In this document: piece after piece, positions 9,474-18,599 of the stretch
Layout of the letters: each line of letters opens with the position of its first letter
How positions within the stretch are numbered: position 1 is the stretch's first letter
Assembly: GCA_022539475.1 (NCBI GenBank)
Contig: VCMS01000250.1
Coordinates: 16,465 to 80,464, forward strand
Length of the DNA: 64,000 nucleotides
Source of the DNA: Gracilaria domingensis
Taxonomy: Eukaryota; Rhodophyta; Florideophyceae; Gracilariales; Gracilariaceae
Direction: 5' to 3'
The notes under the pieces: generated by a model
What the model was told of the DNA's origin: nothing
Databases searched by the model: none
The model's input: the letters and a program-made list of their open reading frames with translations, nothing else
Position numbers and translations under genes: made by a program

Positions 9474-10401
9474 GGCTTACAAGGTGGAATACATTCGGAC
9501 AGTTGGACTGGTATCTTTCACATCTGAGAAGATGATATCAGACAGTCCTGAGGCACTGATGGCAATCGTGAGCAACGGCAGTGAACCACGTGTCTGCGCT
9601 ATTGAGATCAAGTCCATGACATCTTTAAACACAATTAAGGCAGCAGAGAAGTTCCGCGATACGTTCGGGCGCGCAGTAAAAATCACTGATATTGGTTCCA
9701 ATGAAGTTTCAAGGCCATTGTTTCACAAAGTGGTCCCCTCGGTTCCGTATCGCCTTCAGTGCCTGCACCATGCCATGTGTCTTAAAGTCAACACAGTTTG
9801 TTTTACTGTTTTGAAGGGGAGTAACTGTGGGATTGGGGAGATTATTTATATTGCACTACTACACTTCTCGAGTTCAGTACTGGATCAGTACAGCTTTCTG
9901 TTATCTGGAATACGAAGTGGTGCATTCAATTGGGTGGGAAAGAATCCACGTCAGATCCCAGAAGAGTGAGACGAAATGTTGCAGGCTACACATGCTACAG
10001 ATTTACATTCGTACGCTACATACTACATCCTTAGCCAGGTCTACAAAGAAATGGTTGTTCAACGAGGGCCTCTTTTGCCTGCAAGAATAATAAGACGGAC
10101 CGTTCTGGAGTATTAGAACTATTTAAAGGGTGGAGTGGATGAATTCAGCAGAGCGCTAACGTCTCCTTGTTACAAAAATGCATCGGAAAATACTATTGTC
10201 AGCATCATTGGCCGGCTTCTATGCGCACAGGTCAACAATGCTGCAATAGTGAAACGTCATTCAGCGGCGAGAAAACGTGGTGCACTACCAAGTTCTGCAG
10301 ATGATATCAGACCCGGGAATGGATACTGCGTATTGCGCCACAATGTGTCTAGAAGTGCTTCTTTTGCTCAGTACGCACGTGAGCAAGGCAAAAAAGTATA
10401 A
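9433..10401 (+). pseudogene. PD-(D/E)XK-nuclease-like segment plus piggyBac-like tail, two in-frame stops
   Basis: One register is open from 9433 to 10401 except for TGA at 9967-9969 and TAG at 10114-10116. The first part contains CAIEIKSMTS, a strand ending in E-x-K as in PD-(D/E)XK nucleases, then YRLQCLHHAMCL and VCFTVLKG, which resemble the later Q-motif helix and strand of YqaJ-like nucleases. After the first stop comes NYLKGGVDEFSRAL, resembling the conserved KxMGGVD segment of piggyBac-type DDE transposases. Each stop is a single codon, so decay looks recent or partial. Domain assignments are by eye. Confidence 0.42.
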
Positions 10402-10484
10402 GATGGAACAGAAAAAGAAACAGCAATAAATCTCGTACTCAATCAAGTTGGAACTTTCGGAATTTAGTTGCCTAGGAGACTTCG

Positions 10485-10835
10485 TTGGAAGCAAACAGTG
10501 TGAAGCCAATGCACTACAAAAATATGGTTGAGAAGTACAATCGCAAAGATGATGTAGAAAGACGACTTTTACGAAATGATATTCAAAAGCAGGTCAAGTT
10601 TAAAGAAGCTTATTGCTCACTGTGTTCATACAGTTTTGTTATAAAGAAGAATGGAAAAAAGTTTGAGAAGAAAGGGGGATCAAAGCAGAAAACATTGTGC
10701 TTTGTATGCAGGCAGGCTACATGTGGCGGGTGTTGGAATAAGTGGCATAAACGCGCGGTGTTAGTTCGCGCTACAATTTTACTTGTGGAACGACAAGCGT
10801 TTAAAGATCGAGGGGACTGTTTAACTGAAACTTGA
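10485..10835 (+). pseudogene. Cysteine-rich C-terminal domain of the same transposon
   Basis: This 116-codon frame has no ATG near its start and is probably a continuation of the preceding element after a frameshift. It holds CSLC, then CFVC, then CGGCWNKWH: three Cys pairs plus His in the spacing typical of the cysteine-rich, RING-like tail of piggyBac transposases. Order (KGGVDE segment, then Cys-rich tail) and strand agree with that family. A simple zinc ribbon of another origin cannot be excluded. Confidence 0.45.
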
Positions 10836-11598
10836 ATTCTTGTTTATGAAGCTGAAGCTCATTGATTAAAGATTGGCATTGTTTTTAATGGTGGTCTGTT
10901 ATCGTACATACATCTAACTAGTAACTAGGTAAATGAGGTGTGATACGGGGCAAGTTGGGGATGTTGCAGGGAGAGGGATTTGGAGAGCTCTCCTTCTCGA
11001 GGAGAGCTCTCCATAGGTCGCGGCCGACGGGCCAAAGGAGGGTGATTTGGAGACGTTCTCTCCTGCCGCACCAAAAGTGTAAGGAGAGGAAATTTCCTCT
11101 CCTTACAAACATGGGGATATCCAACAGACGGGAGGAAACTGATAGTGATGACGATCACTTGCATCGGAAGTGACGGGTCTGACATCCACACTGACGGCAC
11201 CGGCAACTCACAGTACGACGCATATCGGATACCGGCACCTACGCTGGAGCATTTGACATCCTCACACTACTTAGCCTGCGACGAGCGCACCTCCGCCGTA
11301 AAGAAAGACAAGCATTTATGACACACGAATACACACACAGACACCGCTCCGACGCGCCCTACCTCACTGTGAGCCAGCAGCCAGTCACTCCATTAGATCT
11401 TCGCCGCATATATCGCATAGATTCTCAGAAACATATATAATGTTTGTAACACCTACATACAAGAAGAGAACCAGCAAACTCTATTTAGTTTGTAAAAGAA
11501 TTATTGTTTACTAAAAGCAGATATATTGAGTCTTTTTACTGCAATCAACTTCTTTCGCAAAGATGAAAGAAAAGATCAAATCAACTGTAATTATGTGG
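10836..11598. other. Non-coding stretch with strong palindromes
   Basis: No gene seen. It holds GGAGAGCTCTCC-type inverted repeats at 10979-11010 and the perfect palindrome GTAAGGAGAGGAAA/TTTCCTCTCCTTAC at 11079-11106, then an unstructured spacer rich in short CA-containing words (11160-11400) and an AT-rich tail. Confidence 0.5.
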
Positions 11599-12203
11599 CT
11601 ATATAGAATCGTTATTTGATTGTAGACAACGGTAGTTGGAGTATATACGTCTTTGTCTTTTGGCTCTATACTTGCTCTGGGCCAGTTTTCTCTTGCTCAC
11701 AAATTGTTCTCCAATAAACGATAAACGGTATAACACTTGTTTACAATGTTTCCCATCTGCGTCACGGAGCGGATGCTTTAAAATATGAGCGTTTGTAAGA
11801 GCGACACATAAGATAAATATATCGTGATAAAACTTCTCTCCCCAACGATGTTTAGATCCTATAACGCTCCTTAATTGCGTCAAGCGTTCAAAAAAGTTTT
11901 CTACAATTATCCGGTCTGAAGAAATCTTTGAATTTTTTTCTTCTTCGTCAAAAGATAAAAACCCGCGCTGGGGTTTTTTCTTTGGAGTGATAGCCCTCCC
12001 ATGCTCGGCAGCGCCCTGATATCTTTTGTCCATCAACAAATCCCAATAATATTCATATTCGGAAAGTAAATCTCCGGAATCAATAATAAAATTGATTGGT
12101 TCAGTTTTCCGTTTTTTCAGCGCAGTTTAATGTTTCGCTATATTTTTCACAAAAATATCGATATCGGTCTTTGAACCTGGATAATGCGAAAATGCATGCA
12201 TAG
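11599..12203 (-). pseudogene. DDE_Tnp_4/Harbinger-like transposase, C-terminal half
   Basis: The minus-strand frame carries HYPGSKTDIDIF, then LLMDKRYQGAAEHGRAITPKK and SDRIIVENFFERLTQLRSVI, the block with the second Asp and final Glu of DDE_Tnp_4-type transposases. The gene ends at 11599. A TAA interrupts the frame near 12130, in the segment upstream of the 146-codon ORF. At 12204 the sequence is cut by the Gypsy-1 LTR and resumes at 23526. Reading across the junction with one copy of the 5-bp target duplication removed restores the register, giving LPNGLDM followed by HAFSHYPG. Confidence 0.72.
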
Positions 12204-13910
12204 TGTGGACACCATTTTTGGGGGAAACAGCGCGGGTGGTGACAAACCCAAGGAGAGCGACGCAATAAATGCTCGAGAGTACCAGCCCAAAAGGGGCGAC
12301 AAGTTAACGTAGCTCAGATGCCTGCAGGAGCAGACATGATAACCCCAAGATAGTAGAAACTCTCCGCTAACAGGAAGCCGGGAGAGTAATTAAACGAGAG
12401 TGTGGTTCGGCGCTCGATGCCGAATGCCAACACAACGACGGAATGCAGCGCCAACAGACCAACACACCAAGGCTGTCGGCGGAACAGTAGAATGGGCAGG
12501 GCTAAGGCGTTCGATCCTGTCGTCGATACCACCATGAACCTAGTAACCAGGCGAGGTGACGACAGGAAGGGAACCCGTGCAATGGGTACCACTGCCCACG
12601 TCCGTCCGGGGGAACGGGGATGTAGGTATGATCGCAATGTGCGGACGAGCCCAATGGAGGGCAGCACAAGGCGACTGTGTAGGGAGCGGCGGGAGACCGG
12701 GCCGCCAGGAATAAGGAAATGTAGGGGGAAAGGTTGGTGGCAGGGAGGCGCAGACTGCGCTGAGGGAAGGTTGGATTGCCAAAGGAAAGAAGGTTGGTGA
12801 CGACGGAAAGAGAGGAAGAAAGGTGAGAGAGGCAAGGATGGGGGGGCGGTCGTCGAGGGGGGAAGTGGTCTGCCCGAGTTAGGTTGGCTGCGAAGCCTCG
12901 AACTCGGGGGGTTTATATCTACAATTCTTGTGGTTCATATACCCTAAGTTGTAACTTGCTCACCGTCTAGTCCTAAATACCCTAGTGCTGCTCACCATCC
13001 ATAACATGTAATGATGTCAGCGCACGGCTCTTCGTTATGTAGGTCGGTGGTTGTTCAGTGATGATATGTCGTTAGGTCCTGAACCAGTTTCGTAGGTTAT
13101 ATTCGTGTTCCATATAATGCCATGATGTTTGGTCCCAATCGTTCTTCCTGCCTTTAGTTATTTTGCTTACGTGCGCTTTAGATGCCTCGTAAATTAACCG
13201 CAGCATAGTGCAGCGCATCGCCAGCGTCATCACCATCATATCAGTAGCCTCAACATCATTATCATAGTAGCAGTCACACGGCGCGCCAATCATCCAGTAG
13301 CCGCAGCCCCACTTCCAGAACCGTAACAGTCCCACAGCAGCGGTAGCAACAGTGTCCCACAGCGCTTTCCCCTATTTCCTTTCGTTCACAGTAGAAGCGT
13401 CCATTCCCGTCCGTAGCAATGCAGAGGAACAGCAGCGCGAGAGGCGCAACACCAGTACAGAGCCAGTGGTACCATCTTAAGTTTCAGGCACGGCGCAGCG
13501 CACGGCGCGCAACCTCATCGCCCTCTGCCTCAGGCGCGCCGAGGCGTGCGGCGGGCGACTTTATCGTCCTCTTCCTCAGGCGCGCCGCAGCGTGCGGCGC
13601 GCCACTTCATTGTTCTCTTTCTTCTGCGCGCCGCAGCTCGCGGCCCGCAACCTCATTATCCTTATTGGCGCGCCACAGCACGCGGTGCGCAGCTTCCTTC
13701 TCTTTGCCGCCGCGCCGAAGCGCGCGACCTCATCATCTTCGGCGGCGCGCCGCCACGCGCGGCGCGTAGCAGTGAGCGCAGACGGGGGCGGCGACGGGCG
13801 CAGTTCAGGGGTGGAGGGTGATTTTATCTCCTGAGCAATCTCCGGAGATAAGAAAATCTTTTGGCCGTGTCCAAGGGAGTGCGGGAGACTCCCTTGGAAC
13901 CGCCTCCACA
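12204..13910 (-). repeat. Gypsy-1 downstream (3') LTR
   Basis: Plus-strand ends TGTGGACACC and CGCCTCCACA, so TG...CA with short inverted ends. Contains a GGCGCGCC palindrome array (13488-13772) and a stem-loop CCAAGGGAGT/ACTCCCTTGG near the sense start. Compared with the other LTR, the gag start-codon context reads ATGGTGTCC instead of ATGGCGTCC. Confidence 0.93.
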
Positions 13911-13958
13911 CACTCCCCCACTCAGCGGTCGCTACCCCTGGGCGACCAAGAATGTAAC

Positions 13959-15101
13959 CTATGAAAGTGGAATAATCGGTCCGTCCTGGGAGACTTCTTC
14001 GGTCGTATACCTGAAAGGATACAAAGGTTCTGGGTACTCAGGATCCGGTTCAAACTCCACAGAGAAGTCTTCATGTCGTTCAATACGACGTATATACTCT
14101 TCAACTTGTTCTTCATGCGTGGCTGCGGGTGGTAGATGTCCGTACTTCCCAATGACGTAGTGATAGAGAAAGAATATCGTCCTATCCGCGCCAAGCCTGT
14201 TCATCTGCGAATGTAATCTTCTGGCCAGTCTACCCAACATTACGTGTGCATATTGCGTAAAGTATTGGCCGTAGATTAAGTGGATGCTCAAGCAGAGGTG
14301 AAAACAATTCCTGACAATAGAATGCTTCTCCCAGTCCTCACAATCTAGTAGGGAGAGCCAGTTCTCAAGTGTACGCCCACCGATTTCTATCTCCAAGTAG
14401 TTCACGTCCTGGTTGTAGACTTCGTAGTCAACAATTATCGGCATTGCAATAAGAGCCGACGTTATTGGGGTGGTTTCTTCAATCTGGAGCGGGGGAGGTA
14501 CGTCACCGCGATCTTGGTCATATGCCAGATCGATCTCGAAAGCCTCTCCAGCTTCAATCCGTTGCAGGAAGCTTGACACCTCCACTTCGTAAGTTCTCTG
14601 CGGGGGAAGATGTCCATAGCGAGCCACTGCAAAGTGATAGTAGTAAAAGACAAACTGCTGACCCACAAGCGGTATAATGAAAGGGTTCACCCTTCCTGTC
14701 AATGAGACCAGCTTAGTAAGAAGACCCTCGGTTATGTAGAGTCCATGTCGTTTGAGAGTCCTAAAGTAAACATGTAATAGGTTCCATGCCACCTTCTGTA
14801 GATCGTTCGTACTCGTGCTGACAGGGGAAAGCCATTCAGAAAGTCTCCATCCAGCCACAATTATCCTCAGATAGTCAGCAGGGGGTCTGGTTGGATTTGG
14901 TCCTTCTTGTACCACGACCGGGCATGCCGCTTCGGGCTGATTATTTCTTTCATATCGTACTGTTCTCGGGATCATATGACTTGGTCTAGGACGGTAAAGT
15001 CTTAAGCGTCTCGCATGAATGCCCCTTCTCGACAATACGTCGGTGTGAAGAAACCAATATGTACCGAGGATGATTAGCTCGAACGACGTGGCATGGTCCA
15101 T
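13959..15101 (-). CDS. Post-pol ORF3 of Gypsy-1, novel, with an internal duplication
   Basis: ATG at 15101, overlapping the end of pol (stop at 14986) in another register; 380 codons ending 49 bp before the LTR. The protein contains two tandem copies of a domain of about 115 residues. Copy 1 runs from YLRIIVAGWRLSEWL to EAFEIDL and copy 2 from YLEIEIGGRTLENWL to EDFSVEF. Shared landmarks include FVFYYYHFAVARYGHLPP against IFFLYHYVIGKYGHLPP. There is no signal peptide, no membrane anchor and no furin-like site, so it does not look like an envelope. Family unknown. Position matches accessory ORFs of some plant and algal Gypsy elements. It is intact, which argues for use. Confidence 0.65.
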   Translation of the reverse strand: MDHATSFELIILGTYWFLHTDVLSRRGIHARRLRLYRPRPSHMIPRTVRYERNNQPEAACPVVVQEGPNPTRPPADYLRIIVAGWRLSEWLSPVSTSTNDLQKVAWNLLHVYFRTLKRHGLYITEGLLTKLVSLTGRVNPFIIPLVGQQFVFYYYHFAVARYGHLPPQRTYEVEVSSFLQRIEAGEAFEIDLAYDQDRGDVPPPLQIEETTPITSALIAMPIIVDYEVYNQDVNYLEIEIGGRTLENWLSLLDCEDWEKHSIVRNCFHLCLSIHLIYGQYFTQYAHVMLGRLARRLHSQMNRLGADRTIFFLYHYVIGKYGHLPPAATHEEQVEEYIRRIERHEDFSVEFEPDPEYPEPLYPFRYTTEEVSQDGPIIPLS

Positions 15102-17985
15102 AGAACCTCGATTTGAATGATGGCCATTTCACCGAAGGATTAAGGGCTTCACCACGCATTACCAGTACCTGGTCTCCAACAGCGAACCGATGTCCACGGC
15201 GCTCATCCTCTTGACGGTGAGGCTGCTGCAATACCCTTGTGGCCCTCCCAAGAGTGGAGGCTTGTAGTTCCACCTCACGATGACCAAGTGACGGCGTGGC
15301 TATCAGGGAAGGAGGATCCGATGGATGCATTCGGGGCCGTACTCCATACATGAGCTGAAATGGAGAATATCCTTCGGCCATTTGTCGAGTGCGATAATCA
15401 TAGAGAACCTCCGGGAGTACTTCATCCCAATCAGAGTTCTGATCGTGAATCGTTTTCGCGATCGCCCTCTTTGTCGTCCCTACCATTCTTTCTGCGCGTC
15501 CATTAGACATAGGTGCATATGCGAGCACCGGTTTGAGGGTGATATCATGACGCATTAGATAAGCTTGGACACTTGACGCGAGAAAGGAGGTAGCGTTATC
15601 GGAGACAATCGTGCGGGGGTAGCCGAAGGGTGTGACGATCTCCCTTCTAATAAAGTTGACTACGTAGACTGCAGTAGATGTTCGAGTTGCCACTGCGATC
15701 GGCCATCCCGTGAGGTGCTCGACCCCAATGAGCAAGAATCGGTTTCCGTTCCTCGTCACCCTGAGGGGTCCGGCGAAATCAATTGAAAACGTGTGGAAGA
15801 TATCCGTCAGCGGGGCTCGTTGGCCCGCTCGGTAAGCAAGAAAAGACCCCATGAACTGGCAGCCATCACAACTCTTAACGTAGGTTGTGACATCAGAGTG
15901 AATATTGGGCCACCAGAATCGATCGATGACGTGCCTTCTGGTCGCCCTGACATCCCAGTGTCCCACATCGTCATGAAATGTTTTCAAGAGTTTAAGCCTT
16001 TCATTGACGTTAGGAAGGAGTCGTAACCCGGACCCCATTCTACGATACAACTGCCCATTCCATACCATAAACTTCTTAGAATTCCTTTTGATCGCCCCTC
16101 TGAGGCTCGAGTTGGGCTCATCGACCGGAAGGTCGCTCAGATATCGACCAATATTTGCATAATAAGGTTCGAGGCCTGAGAAAGCTTCACATGTAGGGGA
16201 AGAAACAGTAGTCGCCACCTCTGGAGCATGATGCCCCCTTACCGTGGAGTAGCGAGAAAGATAATCAGCAGCGCAATTCTTATCCCCTGAGCGGTACACA
16301 ACCTCGAACTCGTATTCAGCTAGGAAATCGAGCCACCTGGCCAATCGCCCATGTACATCCTTCTTCTGAAACGCATACTTCAGCGCCTGATGGTCTGTAA
16401 TCAATTGAAATGGCTTTGATCGAAGAAGGTATAGTCGAAATTTCTTGAACGCGAAAATGACAGCAAGCGCCTCCTGCTCACAGACCTCGTAGTTCCTTTC
16501 AGCTGCAGTCGTAGTCCGGCTGGCATACTGAATTGGGTGAAACATGCCATCAGATTTCTTCTGAGCGAGAACGGCGCCCAACGCAAATGAAGAAGCATCG
16601 GTTTCGACCCGAAACGGATTGTCGAAGTCGGGAAAGGCCAACACTGGAGGACTGGTTAGCTTCTCCTTCAGGTCTTTGAAGGCTTCAACCATCTCATTGT
16701 TGAACACTAGTTTCCGATTTCCGGACGTTCCTGCATAGAGAACTGCCGAAGTTTTGGCAAAGTGCTTGATAAACCGGCGGTAGTAGCCAGCAAGCCCAAG
16801 AAAGCTCCTCAGTTCATTGGTTGTCTTAGGGATCGGAGCCGCCTTGATGGCCTCTATTTTCTTCACGTCCACTGCAACTCCGCTCTGGTCGACAACATGT
16901 CCGAGCAGTTCAATCTTGGGATGGGCAAAGTCGCACTTAGAGATCTTCAGCTTCAACCCATGGGAGGCAATTGTCCTTAGTACTAACTTGATGTGCTCGA
17001 CGTGATCCTCTAAGGTTTTTGAATAGATAACCACGTCGTCCAGATAGACCCTTACAAACGGATACTTGTTGAGGATAGAGTCCATCATTCTTTGGAATGT
17101 TGAGGGGGCGTTCATCAAGCCGAAGGGCATGACCTCAAACTGATAGGTTCCTTGACGGCAAACAAAGGTGGTCATCTCCTTACACCGAGGTGACATTCTG
17201 ATCTGCCAGTACCTAGAGAAAAGGTCAAGCGTAGTGAAAAACGAACAGCGGCCTAAGTCATCAAAGATTTGTTCAATATGAGGTAAGGGCCATCTGTCCG
17301 CTTTCATAACTCGGTTCAGAGCTCGGTAGTCTACACAGAACCTTGGCTTGCCATCCTTTTTGGTCGCAATGACGATCGGAAAGGACCATGGCGATGTACA
17401 AGGTTTGATTATCCCAGCGTCAAGCATTTTACCGAGTTCCTTCTTGACGACTTCGTCATGTCGCGGCGGAAGCCTACGAACTCTTGAGTGTATCGGAGTC
17501 TGGGTCGTCAGTGAGAACTCATGCATGACTGGTACATCTGCAGGTCGAAGATCATACAAAGACCAGGCGATCACCCCAAGGTCAAGTAAAACACGAAGTA
17601 GTTCCTGTTGCTCCCCGCTGGGCAAGTGTGAAAGCCTTTTGAGGATGACTTCTTCGTGACTCGTGTCAGGAGGGTAATCTCTTCGATCCAGTATACGACC
17701 CTTGCCATCAAACGCGACAGGATCTAACAGGGAGTATTCGATCCCAGGAGCGGGACACGCAACCTTCGGCTCACTATCACGTAAAGTAGAGTGTCCTTCA
17801 CCAGAGCCAGTTGTACGCGGCTCTGTTTGCGAGGGGTCGGGTTGATCTTCCAACTCTCTAACAGGTGGTGGGGGGACCTGCGTCGAGAACTCTTCTTGAG
17901 GAAGCTCTTCTTCGAAAGCAATCACGTAACGGCCGTCGTCATCCTCCTCTAGTAGCCCGATACGACCAAAAGGCATGTTGTGCAC
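14986..17985 (-). CDS. pol: Gypsy-1 pol: reverse transcriptase, RNase H, integrase
   Basis: An open frame of 999 codons; the first codon is GTG at 17985 and the first ATG is at 17976, so entry is probably by frameshift from the upstream linker ORF. RT motifs: SPWSFPIVIATKKDGKPRFC, FTTLDLFSRYWQI, MPFGLMNAPSTFQRMMD and the catalytic YLDD near residue 315. RNase H: VETDASSFALGAVLAQ and DHQALKYAF. Integrase: an HHCC finger (H...H...CDGCQ), then SIDFAG, VSDNATSF and NGRAERMVG supplying D, D, E. The C-terminus has a GPY/F-like SRFYGPCHVV; no chromodomain is seen. The product copies element RNA into DNA and inserts it. No stop interrupts it, so it could be functional. Confidence 0.93.
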   Translation of the reverse strand: MHNMPFGRIGLLEEDDDGRYVIAFEEELPQEEFSTQVPPPPVRELEDQPDPSQTEPRTTGSGEGHSTLRDSEPKVACPAPGIEYSLLDPVAFDGKGRILDRRDYPPDTSHEEVILKRLSHLPSGEQQELLRVLLDLGVIAWSLYDLRPADVPVMHEFSLTTQTPIHSRVRRLPPRHDEVVKKELGKMLDAGIIKPCTSPWSFPIVIATKKDGKPRFCVDYRALNRVMKADRWPLPHIEQIFDDLGRCSFFTTLDLFSRYWQIRMSPRCKEMTTFVCRQGTYQFEVMPFGLMNAPSTFQRMMDSILNKYPFVRVYLDDVVIYSKTLEDHVEHIKLVLRTIASHGLKLKISKCDFAHPKIELLGHVVDQSGVAVDVKKIEAIKAAPIPKTTNELRSFLGLAGYYRRFIKHFAKTSAVLYAGTSGNRKLVFNNEMVEAFKDLKEKLTSPPVLAFPDFDNPFRVETDASSFALGAVLAQKKSDGMFHPIQYASRTTTAAERNYEVCEQEALAVIFAFKKFRLYLLRSKPFQLITDHQALKYAFQKKDVHGRLARWLDFLAEYEFEVVYRSGDKNCAADYLSRYSTVRGHHAPEVATTVSSPTCEAFSGLEPYYANIGRYLSDLPVDEPNSSLRGAIKRNSKKFMVWNGQLYRRMGSGLRLLPNVNERLKLLKTFHDDVGHWDVRATRRHVIDRFWWPNIHSDVTTYVKSCDGCQFMGSFLAYRAGQRAPLTDIFHTFSIDFAGPLRVTRNGNRFLLIGVEHLTGWPIAVATRTSTAVYVVNFIRREIVTPFGYPRTIVSDNATSFLASSVQAYLMRHDITLKPVLAYAPMSNGRAERMVGTTKRAIAKTIHDQNSDWDEVLPEVLYDYRTRQMAEGYSPFQLMYGVRPRMHPSDPPSLIATPSLGHREVELQASTLGRATRVLQQPHRQEDERRGHRFAVGDQVLVMRGEALNPSVKWPSFKSRFYGPCHVVRANHPRYILVSSHRRIVEKGHSCETLKTLPS

Positions 17986-18599
17986 GCCGAGGTGAGGGGG
18001 GTGCGCTGGAGTGGGTACCGAATCTGGACACGAACCAAAAGAAAGTCGCTGATAAGTTCCCCTTCTTCAGGTGGTAGCAAAGTGACCTCGTCCGTAATCG
18101 GGATGGTGAGGACAGGGTCGCGGTAGAGAGGGGTACCAGACAGCTCGACTTCTTCTGGTGAGGAACCATCTTCATCTTCTTCATGATTATCTTCATTTCC
18201 ATTATTCAACACTTCCTCTTCTATTTCTACACAATCTTCATCTTCTTCGTCGTCCCTTCCAGAGTTCCTCTCTTCATTTTCTCCATCATCGCCAGATGAC
18301 AAAAGGGGAGGGTCAGGTGGTTGAAGGCTAGTGTCTGTCATGGAACTCTGAAAAGACGAGGGATTCGCGGCGTGATAAACCGAGTCGTGCTGATCGTCAT
18401 TCAGCTCAGCTAGACCGCCCAGCTGGTTATCGGCCTCATCGTTGCTGTGGTCAAGACTTATAACCATGACATGGTCTTCATAAGCTTCTCTTTGCGATGG
18501 AACCGCAAAGGGTTCTTCATCAGCGGGTGTGGGTATAGGCCAGCCTACTCCGAAACGAACTACTGGTTCGGAGCCGTTATTCAGCTCCAGGACACCCAT
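17949..18599 (-). CDS. Gypsy-1 acidic linker ORF between protease and RT
   Basis: ATG at 18599, 216 codons, strongly acidic (a run of Asp/Glu around its middle). Its end (DEVTLLPPEEGELISDFLLVRV) resembles the end of the protease ORF (DDVVLLRAEDVRRQPDYLIFRV). Its start (LPYGEMGVLELNNGS) resembles the start of pol (NMPFGRIGLLEEDDDG). It therefore looks like one copy of a duplicated module in a separate register. It overlaps both neighbours by 20-40 bp. It may be read through by frameshifting; a C6 run (near 18001) lies at the linker/pol overlap. Confidence 0.55.
   Translation of the reverse strand: MGVLELNNGSEPVVRFGVGWPIPTPADEEPFAVPSQREAYEDHVMVISLDHSNDEADNQLGGLAELNDDQHDSVYHAANPSSFQSSMTDTSLQPPDPPLLSSGDDGENEERNSGRDDEEDEDCVEIEEEVLNNGNEDNHEEDEDGSSPEEVELSGTPLYRDPVLTIPITDEVTLLPPEEGELISDFLLVRVQIRYPLQRTPLTSACTTCLLVVSGY

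Noticed and set aside
13419-13911. Ala/Arg-rich ORFs in the LTR (repeated near 23033-23552)
   Set aside because: Translations of the palindrome array; the same nonsense appears in all frames.
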